In this document: in pieces, positions 18,635 to 29,237 of the stretch
How positions within the stretch are numbered: the first letter of the stretch is position 1
How the letters are laid out: each line of letters opens with the position of its first letter
From: an uncultured Pelagibacteraceae bacterium
GTDB lineage: Bacteria; Pseudomonadota; Alphaproteobacteria; Pelagibacterales; Pelagibacteraceae
NCBI GenBank assembly: GCA_902520335.1
Contig: CABYNS010000003.1
Coordinates: forward strand, 62,001-126,000
Reading direction: 5' to 3'
Length of the DNA: 64,000 nucleotides
The notes under the pieces: model-generated
What the model saw: the letters and a program-made list of their open reading frames with translations, nothing else
Database searches by the model: none
What the model was told of the DNA's origin: nothing
Program-made: the position numbers and the translations under genes

Positions 18635-20777
18635 TTTTTATCAATCTTAAGTGCAGTTGTTTAGGCTGCATTTTTAATTTAGCTTTACCCCTTCCAGATA
18701 AGCTCGGATTATTCATAAAATATTCATGAGCTGAAAAGGAATCGCTCTTACTATATTTAATTTTTTTATAATTACCATCAGCTTCAAGTTCCCAGCTCTG
18801 ATTAGTATCAAGATAGTTTGCTAACATTATTTGATCTAAAATCTGTTCATGAACAGTCTCATTTTCAATTGGGACTAGAAGTTCTACTCTTCGATTTAAA
18901 TTTCTCGGCATTAAATCAGCTGACGAAATATATACTTTTGCATTTCTATTAGGCATCTTTTTAGTACCGTTACTAAAACAATAAATTCTGGAATGCTCTA
19001 AAAATCTTCCTATGATACTTTTTACAACTATGTTTTCTGATCTATTTTTAATTCCTGGTCTTAAACAACAAACACCTCTCACAAATAGATGAATTTTTAC
19101 ACCAGCATTTGAAGCCTCATAAAATTTATCAATAATTTCTGGATCTACTAATGAATTCATTTTTGCCCAAATAGCTGCAAATTTCCCATTTTTAGAATTT
19201 CTAATTTCGGCATCAATATTTTCATTTAAAGTTTGCCTCATATTAATTGGCGAAATAGAAATTTTATTTAGATTTTTTGGTTTTGCGTATCCGGTTACAT
19301 AATTAAAAAATTTCTCAACATCAGAGGCCATCTTTTTATCACAACTAAATAAAGATAAATCAGTATAAATTTTAGCATTTACAGGATGATAATTGCCGGT
19401 TCCCAAATGAAAATAAGTTTGTATTTTTCCTTGTTCTCTTCTTAAAACTAATGATGATTTTGCATGGGTTTTATATTTAGCAAAACCATAAACAATTTGG
19501 ACACCTACTTTTTCTAAACTTCTTGATAGTTGAATATTAGCTTCCTCATCAAATCTAGCTTTAATTTCAATTAAGGCAGTTACTGTTTTTCCATTTTCTG
19601 CAGCGGTTATTAAAGCTTTAACAATAGGTGAGTCTAGAGTTGTTCTATATAGAGTTTGTTTTATAGCTATAACTTTTTTATCATTTGCTGCTTGGTTTAA
19701 AAATTCAATTACTGAGTCAAATGTTTCAAAAGGATGATGAACAACTAAATCTTTTTTTTTAATAGTTTCAAAAAAATTATCATTATATTCTTTAAATCTT
19801 TCAACCTCTCTAGGCGTAAAATGTTTAAATCTTAATTTTGGATTTTTTACTTTACATATTTGATCTATATCTTGAATTCCAACAAGGCCAACAACATCAT
19901 AAATATAGTCAGGATTTATATCTAATTTATTAGTTATAAATCTTATCAATTCATTATCACTATTTTCAAGAACCTCTAAACGAACAATATCACCCGTTCT
20001 ACGTCTTTTTAAAGCCAATTCAAAAGATCTAACTAAATCTTCTGCTTCCTCTTGAATCTCTACATCACTATCTCTTATTACTCTAAAAATCATTTTCTTT
20101 TCTAAATCATGATCTGGAAAAATTTCATTAGCAAAAAAATTTATTACATCATCGATAATAACAAACTTCTTATGATTTTTTGAAGACTCTATTTCGATAA
20201 ATCTAGATAATGCTTTTGGTATAACAATTATTGAGTTTAAAATCCTTTTTTTATTTTTTTTTCTTAACTTCATTACAATTGCTCTTCCTTGATTGATTAT
20301 AAATGGAAATGGATGTGCAGGGTCAATTGCTGATGGTGTTAATAAAGGGTAAATCTCTTCTTTAAATATTTCTAGAAGTTTTTTTTTATTCTTAGTATTT
20401 AAATTAACTGGTTTAACTAAACTGATATTGTTTTTTTTTAATTCCATAATCAGTTGCATAAAAATTTTGTTCTGTTTTTTTAATAGATTCTTGGTTTCAA
20501 GAACTACCTCATCCATTTGTTCCTCGGGTGTCAAACCATCAGAACTTAGTGAGTCAACTTCTTGTTTTATTTGACTAAATAATCCTGCAACACGGACCAT
20601 AAAAAATTCATCTAGATTAGACCCAGCAATTGATAAAAATTTTACTCTTTCATAAAGAGGATTTTCAGTATTTTGTGCCTCTAGAAGTACTCTATCGTTG
20701 AATTTTAACCAAGAAAGCTCTCTATTTATATATTTAGATTTCAACTCTTCTTTATGTTGTTTTTTTAAAGCAGTCAT
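18621..20777 (-). CDS. ppk1: Polyphosphate kinase 1
   Basis: ORF; 'YINRELSWLKFNDRVLLEA', 'IEIKARFDEEANI', 'THAKSSLVLRRE'. Confidence 0.97.
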   Translation of the reverse strand: MTALKKQHKEELKSKYINRELSWLKFNDRVLLEAQNTENPLYERVKFLSIAGSNLDEFFMVRVAGLFSQIKQEVDSLSSDGLTPEEQMDEVVLETKNLLKKQNKIFMQLIMELKKNNISLVKPVNLNTKNKKKLLEIFKEEIYPLLTPSAIDPAHPFPFIINQGRAIVMKLRKKNKKRILNSIIVIPKALSRFIEIESSKNHKKFVIIDDVINFFANEIFPDHDLEKKMIFRVIRDSDVEIQEEAEDLVRSFELALKRRRTGDIVRLEVLENSDNELIRFITNKLDINPDYIYDVVGLVGIQDIDQICKVKNPKLRFKHFTPREVERFKEYNDNFFETIKKKDLVVHHPFETFDSVIEFLNQAANDKKVIAIKQTLYRTTLDSPIVKALITAAENGKTVTALIEIKARFDEEANIQLSRSLEKVGVQIVYGFAKYKTHAKSSLVLRREQGKIQTYFHLGTGNYHPVNAKIYTDLSLFSCDKKMASDVEKFFNYVTGYAKPKNLNKISISPINMRQTLNENIDAEIRNSKNGKFAAIWAKMNSLVDPEIIDKFYEASNAGVKIHLFVRGVCCLRPGIKNRSENIVVKSIIGRFLEHSRIYCFSNGTKKMPNRNAKVYISSADLMPRNLNRRVELLVPIENETVHEQILDQIMLANYLDTNQSWELEADGNYKKIKYSKSDSFSAHEYFMNNPSLSGRGKAKLKMQPKQLHLRLIKSGSN

Positions 20778-20790
20778 ATATTTAGATTTT

Positions 20791-21315
20791 ATGTATCAAT
20801 TATACGTCATGAGACACGCTAAATCCAGTTGGGAAGATTTAAGTATTAATGATTTTGATAGACCACTTAGTAAAAGAGGCAAGAAAAACGCAAAAATAAT
20901 GTGTGAATTTTTTGTTAAAAAAAAATTTAAATTTGATTATGCATTAATTTCATCATCAAAAAGAACAAAAAAAACTTTTCAAATTTTATCCAAGAAAATT
21001 AGTAAACCAAAAAAGGTTAATTTTTCAAAAGATTTATATTTAGTTGATGAGAATGTAATTACAAAAAAAATTAAAGAAATATCCAGTGAATATAAATCAA
21101 TTTTGATTATAAATCATGAACCATCAGTGAAAAATTTAGTACGAAATCTTATAAAAAATCATAATACGAATAATTTTAAACTAATGGATTATAAATTCCC
21201 AACTGCAGCCTTTGCTAAAATTGAGTTTGATATTAAATCCTGGAATGAAGTTGAAAAAAAAGGAGTATTAAAAGAATTTATAAGACCCAAAGATCTTCAA
21301 GACTCTAAAGAATAA
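20791..21315 (+). CDS. sixA: SixA-like phosphohistidine phosphatase
   Basis: ORF trimmed to MYQLYVMRHAKSSW; RHG motif 'MRHAKSSWED', 'INHEPSVKNLVRNL'. Confidence 0.88.
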   Translation: MYQLYVMRHAKSSWEDLSINDFDRPLSKRGKKNAKIMCEFFVKKKFKFDYALISSSKRTKKTFQILSKKISKPKKVNFSKDLYLVDENVITKKIKEISSEYKSILIINHEPSVKNLVRNLIKNHNTNNFKLMDYKFPTAAFAKIEFDIKSWNEVEKKGVLKEFIRPKDLQDSKE

Positions 21316-21980
21316 CCAGCTGATCTCACTGTTCTAATTAAAGGTTTTGCATTTTGGATGTTAATTGCTTGTCTTAATCTTCTAATATGAACATCTACTG
21401 TTCTAGACTCAACATATATATTTTCCCCCCAAACATTGTTTAAAAGTTGTTCTCTTGAATAAACTCTTTTTGGATTTTTGATAAAAAAATCTAAGAGTTT
21501 AAATTCAGTCGGGCCTAAATTAATTTCTTTATCTTTTCTATAAACTCTTTTTGTAACTCGGTCTATTCTTAAATCAGTAAATTCTACAATGTCTGATGAT
21601 GATTGAGGCTTAGATCTTCTTAATAAAGATCTAATTCTAGCATTTAATTCTTTTTGACTAAACGGTTTAGTTACATAGTCATCTGCACCAGTATCAAATG
21701 CTTTTAATTTATCTTCCTCTTCCCCTTTTGCAGTTAACATAATGATGGGAATATCATTAAACTTATTATCTTTTTTTAAATTTTTACAAATTTCAACACC
21801 AGATAATTCAGGTAACATCCAATCCATTAATATTAAATCTGGCTGTTTTGATTTTATTTGTTTAAGAGCATCTTCTCCATTTTCTGAATAACTAACTTTG
21901 TAACCTTCTTTTTCAAGATTGTACTTTAACAAACTAATAATTGATGCTTCATCTTCAGCTATGAAAACATGAGCTGACAT
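21297..21980 (-). CDS. phoB: Phosphate regulon response regulator PhoB
   Basis: ORF; receiver + winged-helix; 'TAKGEEEDKLKAFDTGADDYVTKPFSQKEL'; adjacent to phoU-pst. Confidence 0.95.
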   Translation of the reverse strand: MSAHVFIAEDEASIISLLKYNLEKEGYKVSYSENGEDALKQIKSKQPDLILMDWMLPELSGVEICKNLKKDNKFNDIPIIMLTAKGEEEDKLKAFDTGADDYVTKPFSQKELNARIRSLLRRSKPQSSSDIVEFTDLRIDRVTKRVYRKDKEINLGPTEFKLLDFFIKNPKRVYSREQLLNNVWGENIYVESRTVDVHIRRLRQAINIQNAKPLIRTVRSAGYSLES

Positions 21981-21983
21981 AGA

Positions 21984-22691
21984 TTATTTTTCTCCAGTTA
22001 CAATCGGCTCCGTACCTTTGGGTCTTTCTCCTTCTAAGTATTCACCTTTAACTAAATAATAAATTTGTTCTGCAACATTTGTAGTGTGATCACCAATACG
22101 CTCAACGTTTTTGGTCACAAACAACAAATGAGTTCCATCCTCTAAATTTTTTTCATGATCTTTAAGATATTTTATAACTTCTTGCATACAAAGATTTGTT
22201 AGATCATCTATTTGCTCATCACCTTCCCAAACATTTACTGCCATTGGCGCAGATCTTTCCAGATAAGCGTCTAATGTTGATTTTAATTGTTTTTGAACAT
22301 TGGAAGATACTCTATTTAATGCATCCATTAAATTTTTGGGAAGATTTTCATTAAGCAAAAGTGTTCTCTTTGATATATTTTTTGCTAAATCACCTATTCT
22401 TTCTAAATCTGATGATATTTTCAAAGCTGTTACTGTCTCTCTTAAATCAATTGCCATAGGTTGTCTCAAAGCAATTAAATTTACAACTTGTTGTTCAATC
22501 AAAGATTCATATTTATCTATTTTTTCATCATCTTGGATTACTGCTTCCGCAAAGTCACTATTTCTTGTTGTGATGGCTTGAATGGCTTTACCTAAAGCAT
22601 CCTCACATGCACTTCCCATTTTAATGATATTAGCATTAAGATTTTTTAGTTCTTCTTCGTAAGATTTAACTGTATGTGGTGCTTCAGACAT
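21984..22691 (-). CDS. phoU: Phosphate transport regulator PhoU
   Basis: ORF; 'SDLERIGDLAKNISKR', 'KNVERIGDHTTNVAEQIYYLV'. Confidence 0.96.
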   Translation of the reverse strand: MSEAPHTVKSYEEELKNLNANIIKMGSACEDALGKAIQAITTRNSDFAEAVIQDDEKIDKYESLIEQQVVNLIALRQPMAIDLRETVTALKISSDLERIGDLAKNISKRTLLLNENLPKNLMDALNRVSSNVQKQLKSTLDAYLERSAPMAVNVWEGDEQIDDLTNLCMQEVIKYLKDHEKNLEDGTHLLFVTKNVERIGDHTTNVAEQIYYLVKGEYLEGERPKGTEPIVTGEK

Positions 22692-23446
22692 TATCCAAAC
22701 CTCCCGGTTATATAGTCCTGCGTTTTTGTATTATCAGGATTCTTAAATATTTTATCAGTAGATCCATGTTCTATCAATTGTCCTAAGTGAAAAAAACCTG
22801 TATTTTGAGAGACACGTGCAGCTTGAGCCATAGAATGAGTTACAATTATTATTGTGTGCTCTTTTTTTAACTCATCAATTAACTCTTCAATTTGTGCTGT
22901 CGCTATCGGATCTAATGCTGAACAAGGCTCGTCCATCAATATAACTTCTGGTCTTACAGAAATTGCTCTAGCAATACAAAGTCTTTGTTGTTGTCCTCCA
23001 GATAATCCAGTTCCAGGTTCATGCAATCTATCTTTTACCTCTTCCCACAGTGCAGCCTTTTTTAAGCTAGTTTCAACAATTTCATCCATTTCTTGTTTTG
23101 ATTGAGCCATACCATGAATTGTTGGACCGTAAGATACATTTTCGTATAAAGTTTTTGGGAAAGGATTAGGTTTTTGAAAAACCATACCAATTTTTTCTCT
23201 AAGTCTTACGACATCGCAACTTTTATCATTGATATTAAAGTCATTAATTAAAATTTCTCCTTTAACACTACAGATATCAATTACATCATTCATTCTATTA
23301 AGACATCTTAGGAAAGTTGATTTACCACAACCAGAGGGACCAATTAGTGCTGTTACTTGATTTTCCTCAATATCTAAACTTATATTATAGAGCGCTTGTT
23401 TTTTTCCATAAAAAACATCAACGTCTTTTGCTTTTATCTTTATCAT
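22691..23446 (-). CDS. pstB: Phosphate ABC transporter ATPase PstB
   Basis: ORF (start set to [14 protein letters not shown]); Walker A 'GPSGCGKST', '[15 protein letters not shown]'. Confidence 0.97.
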   Translation of the reverse strand: MIKIKAKDVDVFYGKKQALYNISLDIEENQVTALIGPSGCGKSTFLRCLNRMNDVIDICSVKGEILINDFNINDKSCDVVRLREKIGMVFQKPNPFPKTLYENVSYGPTIHGMAQSKQEMDEIVETSLKKAALWEEVKDRLHEPGTGLSGGQQQRLCIARAISVRPEVILMDEPCSALDPIATAQIEELIDELKKEHTIIIVTHSMAQAARVSQNTGFFHLGQLIEHGSTDKIFKNPDNTKTQDYITGRFG

Positions 23447-23447
23447 T

Positions 23448-24716
23448 TTAACTCCATTTTTTTTCAAACTTATGTCTAATTATTTGAGCAAATAAATTCA
23501 TTGTTATTAAAAAACCAAGTAAGACCATTATACATGCCGAAACTTTTTCTACAAATCCTCTTTCAGCACTTTCGGCCCAAATATAAATTTGAACTGGTAA
23601 ACTTGCTGCAGGATCCATAGGTGATCCAGGTATCGTGTTAACAAAAGCAACCATTCCAATTAAAATTAGGGGTGCAGTTTCTCCTAAAGCTTGAGCTAAA
23701 CCAATTATTGTTCCTGATAATGTACCAGGCATTGAAAGAGGAACAGTATGATGCATTGTGGTTTGCATTCGACTTGCTCCCATAGCAAGTGCTGCCTCTC
23801 TTATACTTGGAGGAACCGCTTTTAAAGATGCTCTAGCAGCTATAATTATTGTTGGTAAAGTCATCAAAGACAAAGTGATACCTCCAACTAATGGGGTAGA
23901 TCTTGGTAGTTGAAATATAGCTAATAAGACACCTAATCCTAAAAGACCGAAAACAATTGATGGAACTGCTGCTAAGTTATTTATATTTACTTCAATAAAA
24001 TCAGTAAATTTATTTTTAGGGGCAAATTCTTCAAGATAGATTGCTGCTAGAACCGCTACAGGAAAAGCTATCATTAAACAAACAAGTATAGAAAAAATTG
24101 AGCCCATAAATGAACTTGCTATTCCAGCTAGCTCTGCTTCTCTTGAGTCAGCATTTGTAAAAAAACTTATATTAAATTTACTTTCAACCTTACCATTTGC
24201 AACAAGTTGATCAAAAATTTTTAATTGATAATCGCTTACTCTTCTTTGGTCTTCAGGTAAATCTCTTGGATAATTTCCTTTAAAGACTTGGTCTAAATCA
24301 TCTGAAGCAGTTAGATAAACTTCTTTTGTTTTTCCTATTAAATTAGGTTCATTTAAAAGTTCATTTTTAATTTCTTTTTCAAAAAAATAAGACACCATTC
24401 TCTTCAATTCATTTTCTTGATCTTCATTGGCGTTTGGATCTAAATTAGCCATTGATTTTAATGCTATATCGTAATAATCAGCATCCTGTAAATCCTCATT
24501 AGAAGGGTTTTGTTCTAACATCATTATTTCAGCATCAAAAGTTACTGGAACAATGAGCCACGTTTTTTGAAAAGCAGAATACCCAGTTGAAAAAATTTTA
24601 AAAATAAAGATTGTTAAAAATAAAAGTGCCATAAAAATCGCACTTTGACCGTATAAGCGAAATCTCTGTTCAGCTTTGTATCTTTTATTTAATAATTGTT
24701 CTTTATTTTTATTCAT
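23448..24716 (-). CDS. pstA: Phosphate ABC transporter permease PstA
   Basis: ORF; '[44 protein letters not shown]'. Confidence 0.95.
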   Translation of the reverse strand: MNKNKEQLLNKRYKAEQRFRLYGQSAIFMALLFLTIFIFKIFSTGYSAFQKTWLIVPVTFDAEIMMLEQNPSNEDLQDADYYDIALKSMANLDPNANEDQENELKRMVSYFFEKEIKNELLNEPNLIGKTKEVYLTASDDLDQVFKGNYPRDLPEDQRRVSDYQLKIFDQLVANGKVESKFNISFFTNADSREAELAGIASSFMGSIFSILVCLMIAFPVAVLAAIYLEEFAPKNKFTDFIEVNINNLAAVPSIVFGLLGLGVLLAIFQLPRSTPLVGGITLSLMTLPTIIIAARASLKAVPPSIREAALAMGASRMQTTMHHTVPLSMPGTLSGTIIGLAQALGETAPLILIGMVAFVNTIPGSPMDPAASLPVQIYIWAESAERGFVEKVSACIMVLLGFLITMNLFAQIIRHKFEKKWS

Positions 24717-26094
24717 ATTTCTCTCTATATTTTTTAACTACTCTTAAGGCCACAATATTTAAACAGAGTGTTACTAAAAATAATGACATACCTAAAGCAA
24801 AAGCAGCTTGCGTTTTTGGGTCGCCAAAAGCTTGATCACCAATTAGAATGACCACAATTTGTGCTGTAATTGTTGAAGTAGATTCTAATGGATTTAAAGT
24901 TAAATTAGCAGCTAAACCTGAGGCCATAACAACTATCATTGTTTCTCCAATAGCTCTTGAAACGCCAAGTAAAATGGATCCAACTATACCTGGTAATGCT
25001 GCAGGAAAAACAACTCTCTTGATTGTTTCTGATTTAGTTGCTCCCATAGCGTAACTTCCATCTCTTAAACTTTGAGGCACACTAGTAATTACATCGTCAC
25101 TTAAACTTGAAATAAATGGAATGATCATGATACCCATTACCCCTCCTGCTGCTAAAGCACTTTCAGCTGAAACTTCAAGACCCATTGAGGTTCCTAATTC
25201 TTTCAAAAATGGTCCAACAGTTAGTGCAGCAAAAAAACCATAAACAACTGTTGGTATACCAGCTAAAATTTCAATTAAAGGTTTTGCGTATTGTCTAACT
25301 TTAGTTGATGCATATTCAGCTAAATAAATTCCACTCATTAATCCAATTGGGATGGCAACGCACATAGCAATAAATGCAATAAAAAAAGTACCTGCAAAAA
25401 TTGGGACTGCTCCAAAAGTATCAGAATACATTGTAGGATCTAAAGCCTCAGAAGAATCTCTTACAAAAGCTTTTGCTGGATACCAGTGAGTTCCAAAGAC
25501 AAAATCAAATAATGGAATTACTTTAAAAAAATCTATAGTTTGAAATATAAGTGAGAAAACTATTCCAACAGTAGTTAATATTGCAGCTAAAGAAGCTGTA
25601 AATAAAACTGCATTCAAAAATTTTTCAACTGGTTCTCTTGTTCTAGAATTAGATGAAATTCTTTTATACGCATAAGCAACAGAGGCAATAATTGCAGATA
25701 ATACTATAACAACTTTTGAACTTTGAGCTATTGATCGTAGACTAAAATATTTTTCAGCTGAAGCCTCAATAAAAGGTGTAATTTCTCCAGTGAATTGACC
25801 TCGAGATAATGCTTTTGTTTTTTCATATATTAAATTTAATTCATCATCAAGATAACCTTGATTTGAATAATCACTTAAAATTAATAGTTTTACAATTGTG
25901 GGCTCAAAAATTGCCCATAAAGAAAAAATTATAAAGGCTGGTATTGCGCACCAAATTGAAAGATAATAACCATAAAATTGTGGTAATGCAGTTAATCTTT
26001 TATTTGAAGATTGAATTGTATATGCTTTTCTCCGTCCAAAATAATAACTTGTGAAACCTAGAAGAACAATAAATGTAAACAATATTAAGTTCAA
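24709..26094 (-). CDS. pstC: Phosphate ABC transporter permease PstC
   Basis: ORF; 'SYAMGATKSETIKRVVFPAALPGIVGSILLGVSRAIGETMIV'. Confidence 0.95.
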   Translation of the reverse strand: MNLILFTFIVLLGFTSYYFGRRKAYTIQSSNKRLTALPQFYGYYLSIWCAIPAFIIFSLWAIFEPTIVKLLILSDYSNQGYLDDELNLIYEKTKALSRGQFTGEITPFIEASAEKYFSLRSIAQSSKVVIVLSAIIASVAYAYKRISSNSRTREPVEKFLNAVLFTASLAAILTTVGIVFSLIFQTIDFFKVIPLFDFVFGTHWYPAKAFVRDSSEALDPTMYSDTFGAVPIFAGTFFIAFIAMCVAIPIGLMSGIYLAEYASTKVRQYAKPLIEILAGIPTVVYGFFAALTVGPFLKELGTSMGLEVSAESALAAGGVMGIMIIPFISSLSDDVITSVPQSLRDGSYAMGATKSETIKRVVFPAALPGIVGSILLGVSRAIGETMIVVMASGLAANLTLNPLESTSTITAQIVVILIGDQAFGDPKTQAAFALGMSLFLVTLCLNIVALRVVKKYREKYE

Positions 26095-26130
26095 ACAATC
26101 TCCTTTATTGAGGACTTTACTCTTATTTCA

Positions 26131-26161
26131 AAAAAAAGGGGTCTAAAAAGACCCCCTTTTT
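26131..26161 (-). terminator. Terminator-like hairpin between pstS and pstC
   Basis: GGGGTCT-AAAA-AGACCCC perfect 7-bp stem flanked by A/T tracts (bidirectional form). Confidence 0.85.
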
Positions 26162-26185
26162 AATTATTTGTTAACTGAGGAATAA

Positions 26186-27217
26186 TTAATTACCCATAGC
26201 AACTAGCTTCGTAGCATTAGTTCTAGTTGTTTTATACAACTTAGAATCTAATGGCACTAAACCAATGTCTGCTAAGTAACCACCTTTTCCAATAGCTTTC
26301 TTCGTTGTGAATTCTTTCACAAACTCATGTAAGCCTGGAATTACTCCAACGTGAGCTTTTTTCACGTAGAAGAATAAAGGTCTAGCAACTGCATAACTGT
26401 AGTCTTGAATAGACGACAATGATGGTTGTCCACCATCAATACTTGCAGCTTGTAATTTATCTTTTGCAGCTAAGAAATAACTGAAACCAAAGAAACCAAA
26501 CATATCTTTATCTTGAGTTAACTTTTGGATGATTAAACTATCGTTTTCTCCTACTTCAATAGCAGCACCATCTTCTCTGTAAAGTTTTTGAGGTTTTTTG
26601 TATTTTTTATTTCCAGCTTTAAAACCAGCTTTATAAAGAGCTTTAGCTTCTTTAGTCATACCTTTTTTCATTACTAAAGAATTCCAAGCATCTCTAGTTC
26701 CTGATGTTCCTGGTGGGATCATCACTGAAATTTTTTGTTTTGGTAAGCTAGGGTCAATTTGGTCCCAAGTTTTGTAAATATTTGGAACTAATTTACCATC
26801 AACAACTGTATGAGCAGCAAGTGCTAAATATAATTGTTCTTTAGTAAAGTTTACTGGTTTTGCATCTTTGCTGTAAGCCAATGTAATACCATCGTTACCA
26901 ATTACGATCTCAACGATATCATTAACACCATTTTTCTTACATAGAGCTTTTTCTTTATCTTTCATAGCTCTTGATGCATTTGTAATATCTGGATGTTGTT
27001 CACCTACACCAGCACAGAATAGTTTAGCTCCACCACCAGTACCAGTAGATTCGATTACAGGAGTTTTAAATCCTGAACCACCAAATCTTTCAGCAACAAC
27101 TGTTGCGTAAGGGAATACCGTAGAAGAACCAACTATCTTAATTTGATCTCTTGCTTGAGCAACAGTTGCTATTGATAAAGCAACTAGAGAAGCGATCACT
27201 ATAGTTAGTTTTTTCAT
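26186..27217 (-). CDS. pstS: Phosphate-binding protein PstS
   Basis: ORF; signal peptide, 'QIKIVGSSTVFPYATVVAERFG', 'PPGTSGTRDAWNSLV'. Confidence 0.96.
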   Translation of the reverse strand: MKKLTIVIASLVALSIATVAQARDQIKIVGSSTVFPYATVVAERFGGSGFKTPVIESTGTGGGAKLFCAGVGEQHPDITNASRAMKDKEKALCKKNGVNDIVEIVIGNDGITLAYSKDAKPVNFTKEQLYLALAAHTVVDGKLVPNIYKTWDQIDPSLPKQKISVMIPPGTSGTRDAWNSLVMKKGMTKEAKALYKAGFKAGNKKYKKPQKLYREDGAAIEVGENDSLIIQKLTQDKDMFGFFGFSYFLAAKDKLQAASIDGGQPSLSSIQDYSYAVARPLFFYVKKAHVGVIPGLHEFVKEFTTKKAIGKGGYLADIGLVPLDSKLYKTTRTNATKLVAMGN

Positions 27218-27287
27218 TATCTTTAATCCTTTCGTTATTAATTAATATAAAGATGACAGACTCGTATAAATTAATTGAATCTTTAAT

Positions 27288-27305
27288 ATTACAGAATTGT
27301 TACAC
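27288..27305 (-). promoter_or_regulatory. Putative Pho box upstream of pstS
   Basis: minus strand GTGTAAC-AATT-CTGTAAT (11-bp period), preceded by TTTTAAC-AAAA; 71 bp upstream of pstS. Confidence 0.7.
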
Positions 27306-27326
27306 TTTTGTTAAAAAGATAACTTT

Positions 27327-27935
27327 TTAGTTGTATTTCATTGAGATTATAATCTCATCATTTTCTGTTTCTAAACCACCTTTACAAGAAACAGGGTTAA
27401 CTTTATCTTTAAAAGCAAGCTCAGTTGTAGGTCTCAAAATAACTTCAAGTTTCACTAAATTAACTAATTCTTCTAAGACGCTTTGATCGTATCGCCATCT
27501 TGGCCATGTGCTTGGAGTAGAAAAAACAGATGTTAAATAACTAGTTGCCATAGTAAACCTATAATTACTTAAATTTTCGTTTCTCAACAAATGATCTCTT
27601 ACTGAATTAAATATATTTCTACATCTAAATGAGTCTGACATATAATTCTCTTTTTTTAAATTTTCATTTACTGGGATTGAAACAATTAAATCTACTGTAT
27701 TTCTCCAATAGGAAGTGACAACATCCATATATATATCTTCATAAGACACATCTTTATGTTTCTTTACAGCGGGATAAGAACTCTTTAAGTCCTCTTCTAA
27801 TCTAAAAATACCTATGTCAAAAACTGTTAATTGCTGAGTACGTAAAAGAGTAGAAAGGTCTTTTGAATATACACTAGTTGTGAAAAACAAAATTAAATAA
27901 AAAAATATTAAAATATTTTTGAGTATTTTAATCAT
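27327..27935 (-). CDS. Uncharacterised secreted protein between phoR and pstS
   Basis: ORF; N-terminal signal peptide; position inside the phosphate cluster. Confidence 0.75.
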   Translation of the reverse strand: MIKILKNILIFFYLILFFTTSVYSKDLSTLLRTQQLTVFDIGIFRLEEDLKSSYPAVKKHKDVSYEDIYMDVVTSYWRNTVDLIVSIPVNENLKKENYMSDSFRCRNIFNSVRDHLLRNENLSNYRFTMATSYLTSVFSTPSTWPRWRYDQSVLEELVNLVKLEVILRPTTELAFKDKVNPVSCKGGLETENDEIIISMKYN

Positions 27936-28030
27936 TATAAAATTTTAAATAAAATCTATACACGAATCAATCAAAGAAATGTTAAAGTTTTCTCAAATAA
28001 AGGTTGTAAAATGAAGTTTTTTTTAAATTT

Positions 28031-29173
28031 TTATTTCGAAGGCAAATATATTCTAATTTCAGTACCTTTACCAACCTCTGAAAGAATCTCAAAATCACCT
28101 CTGTGTTGGGTAATTATGTGTTTAACAATAGCTAATCCTAAACCAGTTCCACCAACTTTTTTACTTTGTTCTATGTCAACCCTGTAAAATCTTTCTGTAA
28201 CACGTGAAATGTGTGCATGGGGAATGCCATAACCTTCATCTTTAATACTAATCATTATGTTCTTTTCTAATAGTTTGTTATTGTTTTCATTTTTAGAAAT
28301 ATATATATTTTTATTTTCTGGAGAATATTTTATTGAATTATCTAAAAGATTAGAAAAAACTGTATTTAATCTTTTTTCATCACCTATAACAATTGATGTA
28401 TCTGTTAATTGATTTTTAACAGTTATATTTTTCTTTTTTAAAACAATTTCAAAATTACTAATAATAGTCTCAAAGAGTTCATTAATATTTACTATTGAAG
28501 TAGGTCTTATATGTTCATCAAGTTCAATCCGCGTAAGAATTAATAGATCATTAATTAAACTTTCCATCCTTGTTGATTGCTCAAATAAAATTTTCATAAA
28601 TTTTTTTTTAGCTTTTTCATCATCAGACGCTGGGCCTTCAATTGTTTCTAATGATCCTTTTATTGCCATTAAAGGAGTTTTTAATTCGTGACTTACATTT
28701 GCTACAAAATCAGTTTTAAATTTTTGTGCTTTTGTAATTTCAGTAAAATCTTTTAAAAATAACACAACAGAATCTGGTTCAGTAAATAAATGAGTTGGGC
28801 CAGGAATAATATAAATTTTATAAAACTGATATGATGGCAGGTCTATTTCAACATCGATATTTTTGGTTTTATTTTCTACGATGGCTTTTTCAATATTTTC
28901 TATTAATTCTGGCTTACGAATTACAGAAGATATGTTTTTATCAATTAAACTACTTCCAAATCTTTTTAATGCACTTGGATTAGCATATTTAATTATATTA
29001 AATTTATTTAATGCAAAAAACTGATCTTCAAGCTCATCAATAATTACTCTTTTGGTTTTTTCTTCTCTTTTATTAATTATTGTAGCGGTATTTATTAATT
29101 TATTTTTTTTTTGATTAAGTAAATATAGAAGATAAATTATAACAACTATAAGTAGAATGACGAAATATTCCAT
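28031..29173 (-). CDS. phoR: Phosphate regulon sensor histidine kinase PhoR
   Basis: ORF; H-box 'FVANVSHELKTPLMAIKGSLETIEG', 'VGGTGLGLAIVKHI'; genomic context. Confidence 0.93.
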   Translation of the reverse strand: MEYFVILLIVVIIYLLYLLNQKKNKLINTATIINKREEKTKRVIIDELEDQFFALNKFNIIKYANPSALKRFGSSLIDKNISSVIRKPELIENIEKAIVENKTKNIDVEIDLPSYQFYKIYIIPGPTHLFTEPDSVVLFLKDFTEITKAQKFKTDFVANVSHELKTPLMAIKGSLETIEGPASDDEKAKKKFMKILFEQSTRMESLINDLLILTRIELDEHIRPTSIVNINELFETIISNFEIVLKKKNITVKNQLTDTSIVIGDEKRLNTVFSNLLDNSIKYSPENKNIYISKNENNNKLLEKNIMISIKDEGYGIPHAHISRVTERFYRVDIEQSKKVGGTGLGLAIVKHIITQHRGDFEILSEVGKGTEIRIYLPSK

Positions 29174-29237
29174 AAATTTAGATAGGTTAATTTTGCATTA
29201 TTACACTTTTTAATGCAAACAAATTAAGAAAAATTAA

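Noticed and set aside
22300-22581. 93-aa + strand ORF inside phoU
   Set aside because: Shadow ORF; no independent start context or recognisable product.
27253-27259. Perfect enteric Pho half-site CTGTCAT (minus strand) upstream of pstS
   Set aside because: No convincing partner 7-mer at 11-bp spacing on either side; the 27288-27305 repeat is a better candidate.
29187-29216. Inverted repeat TTTGCATTA...TAATGCAAA between agt and phoR, with an embedded GTGTAAT
   Set aside because: AT-rich stem without U-tract and without a second Pho half-site at the right spacing; not strong enough to call a terminator or Pho box.
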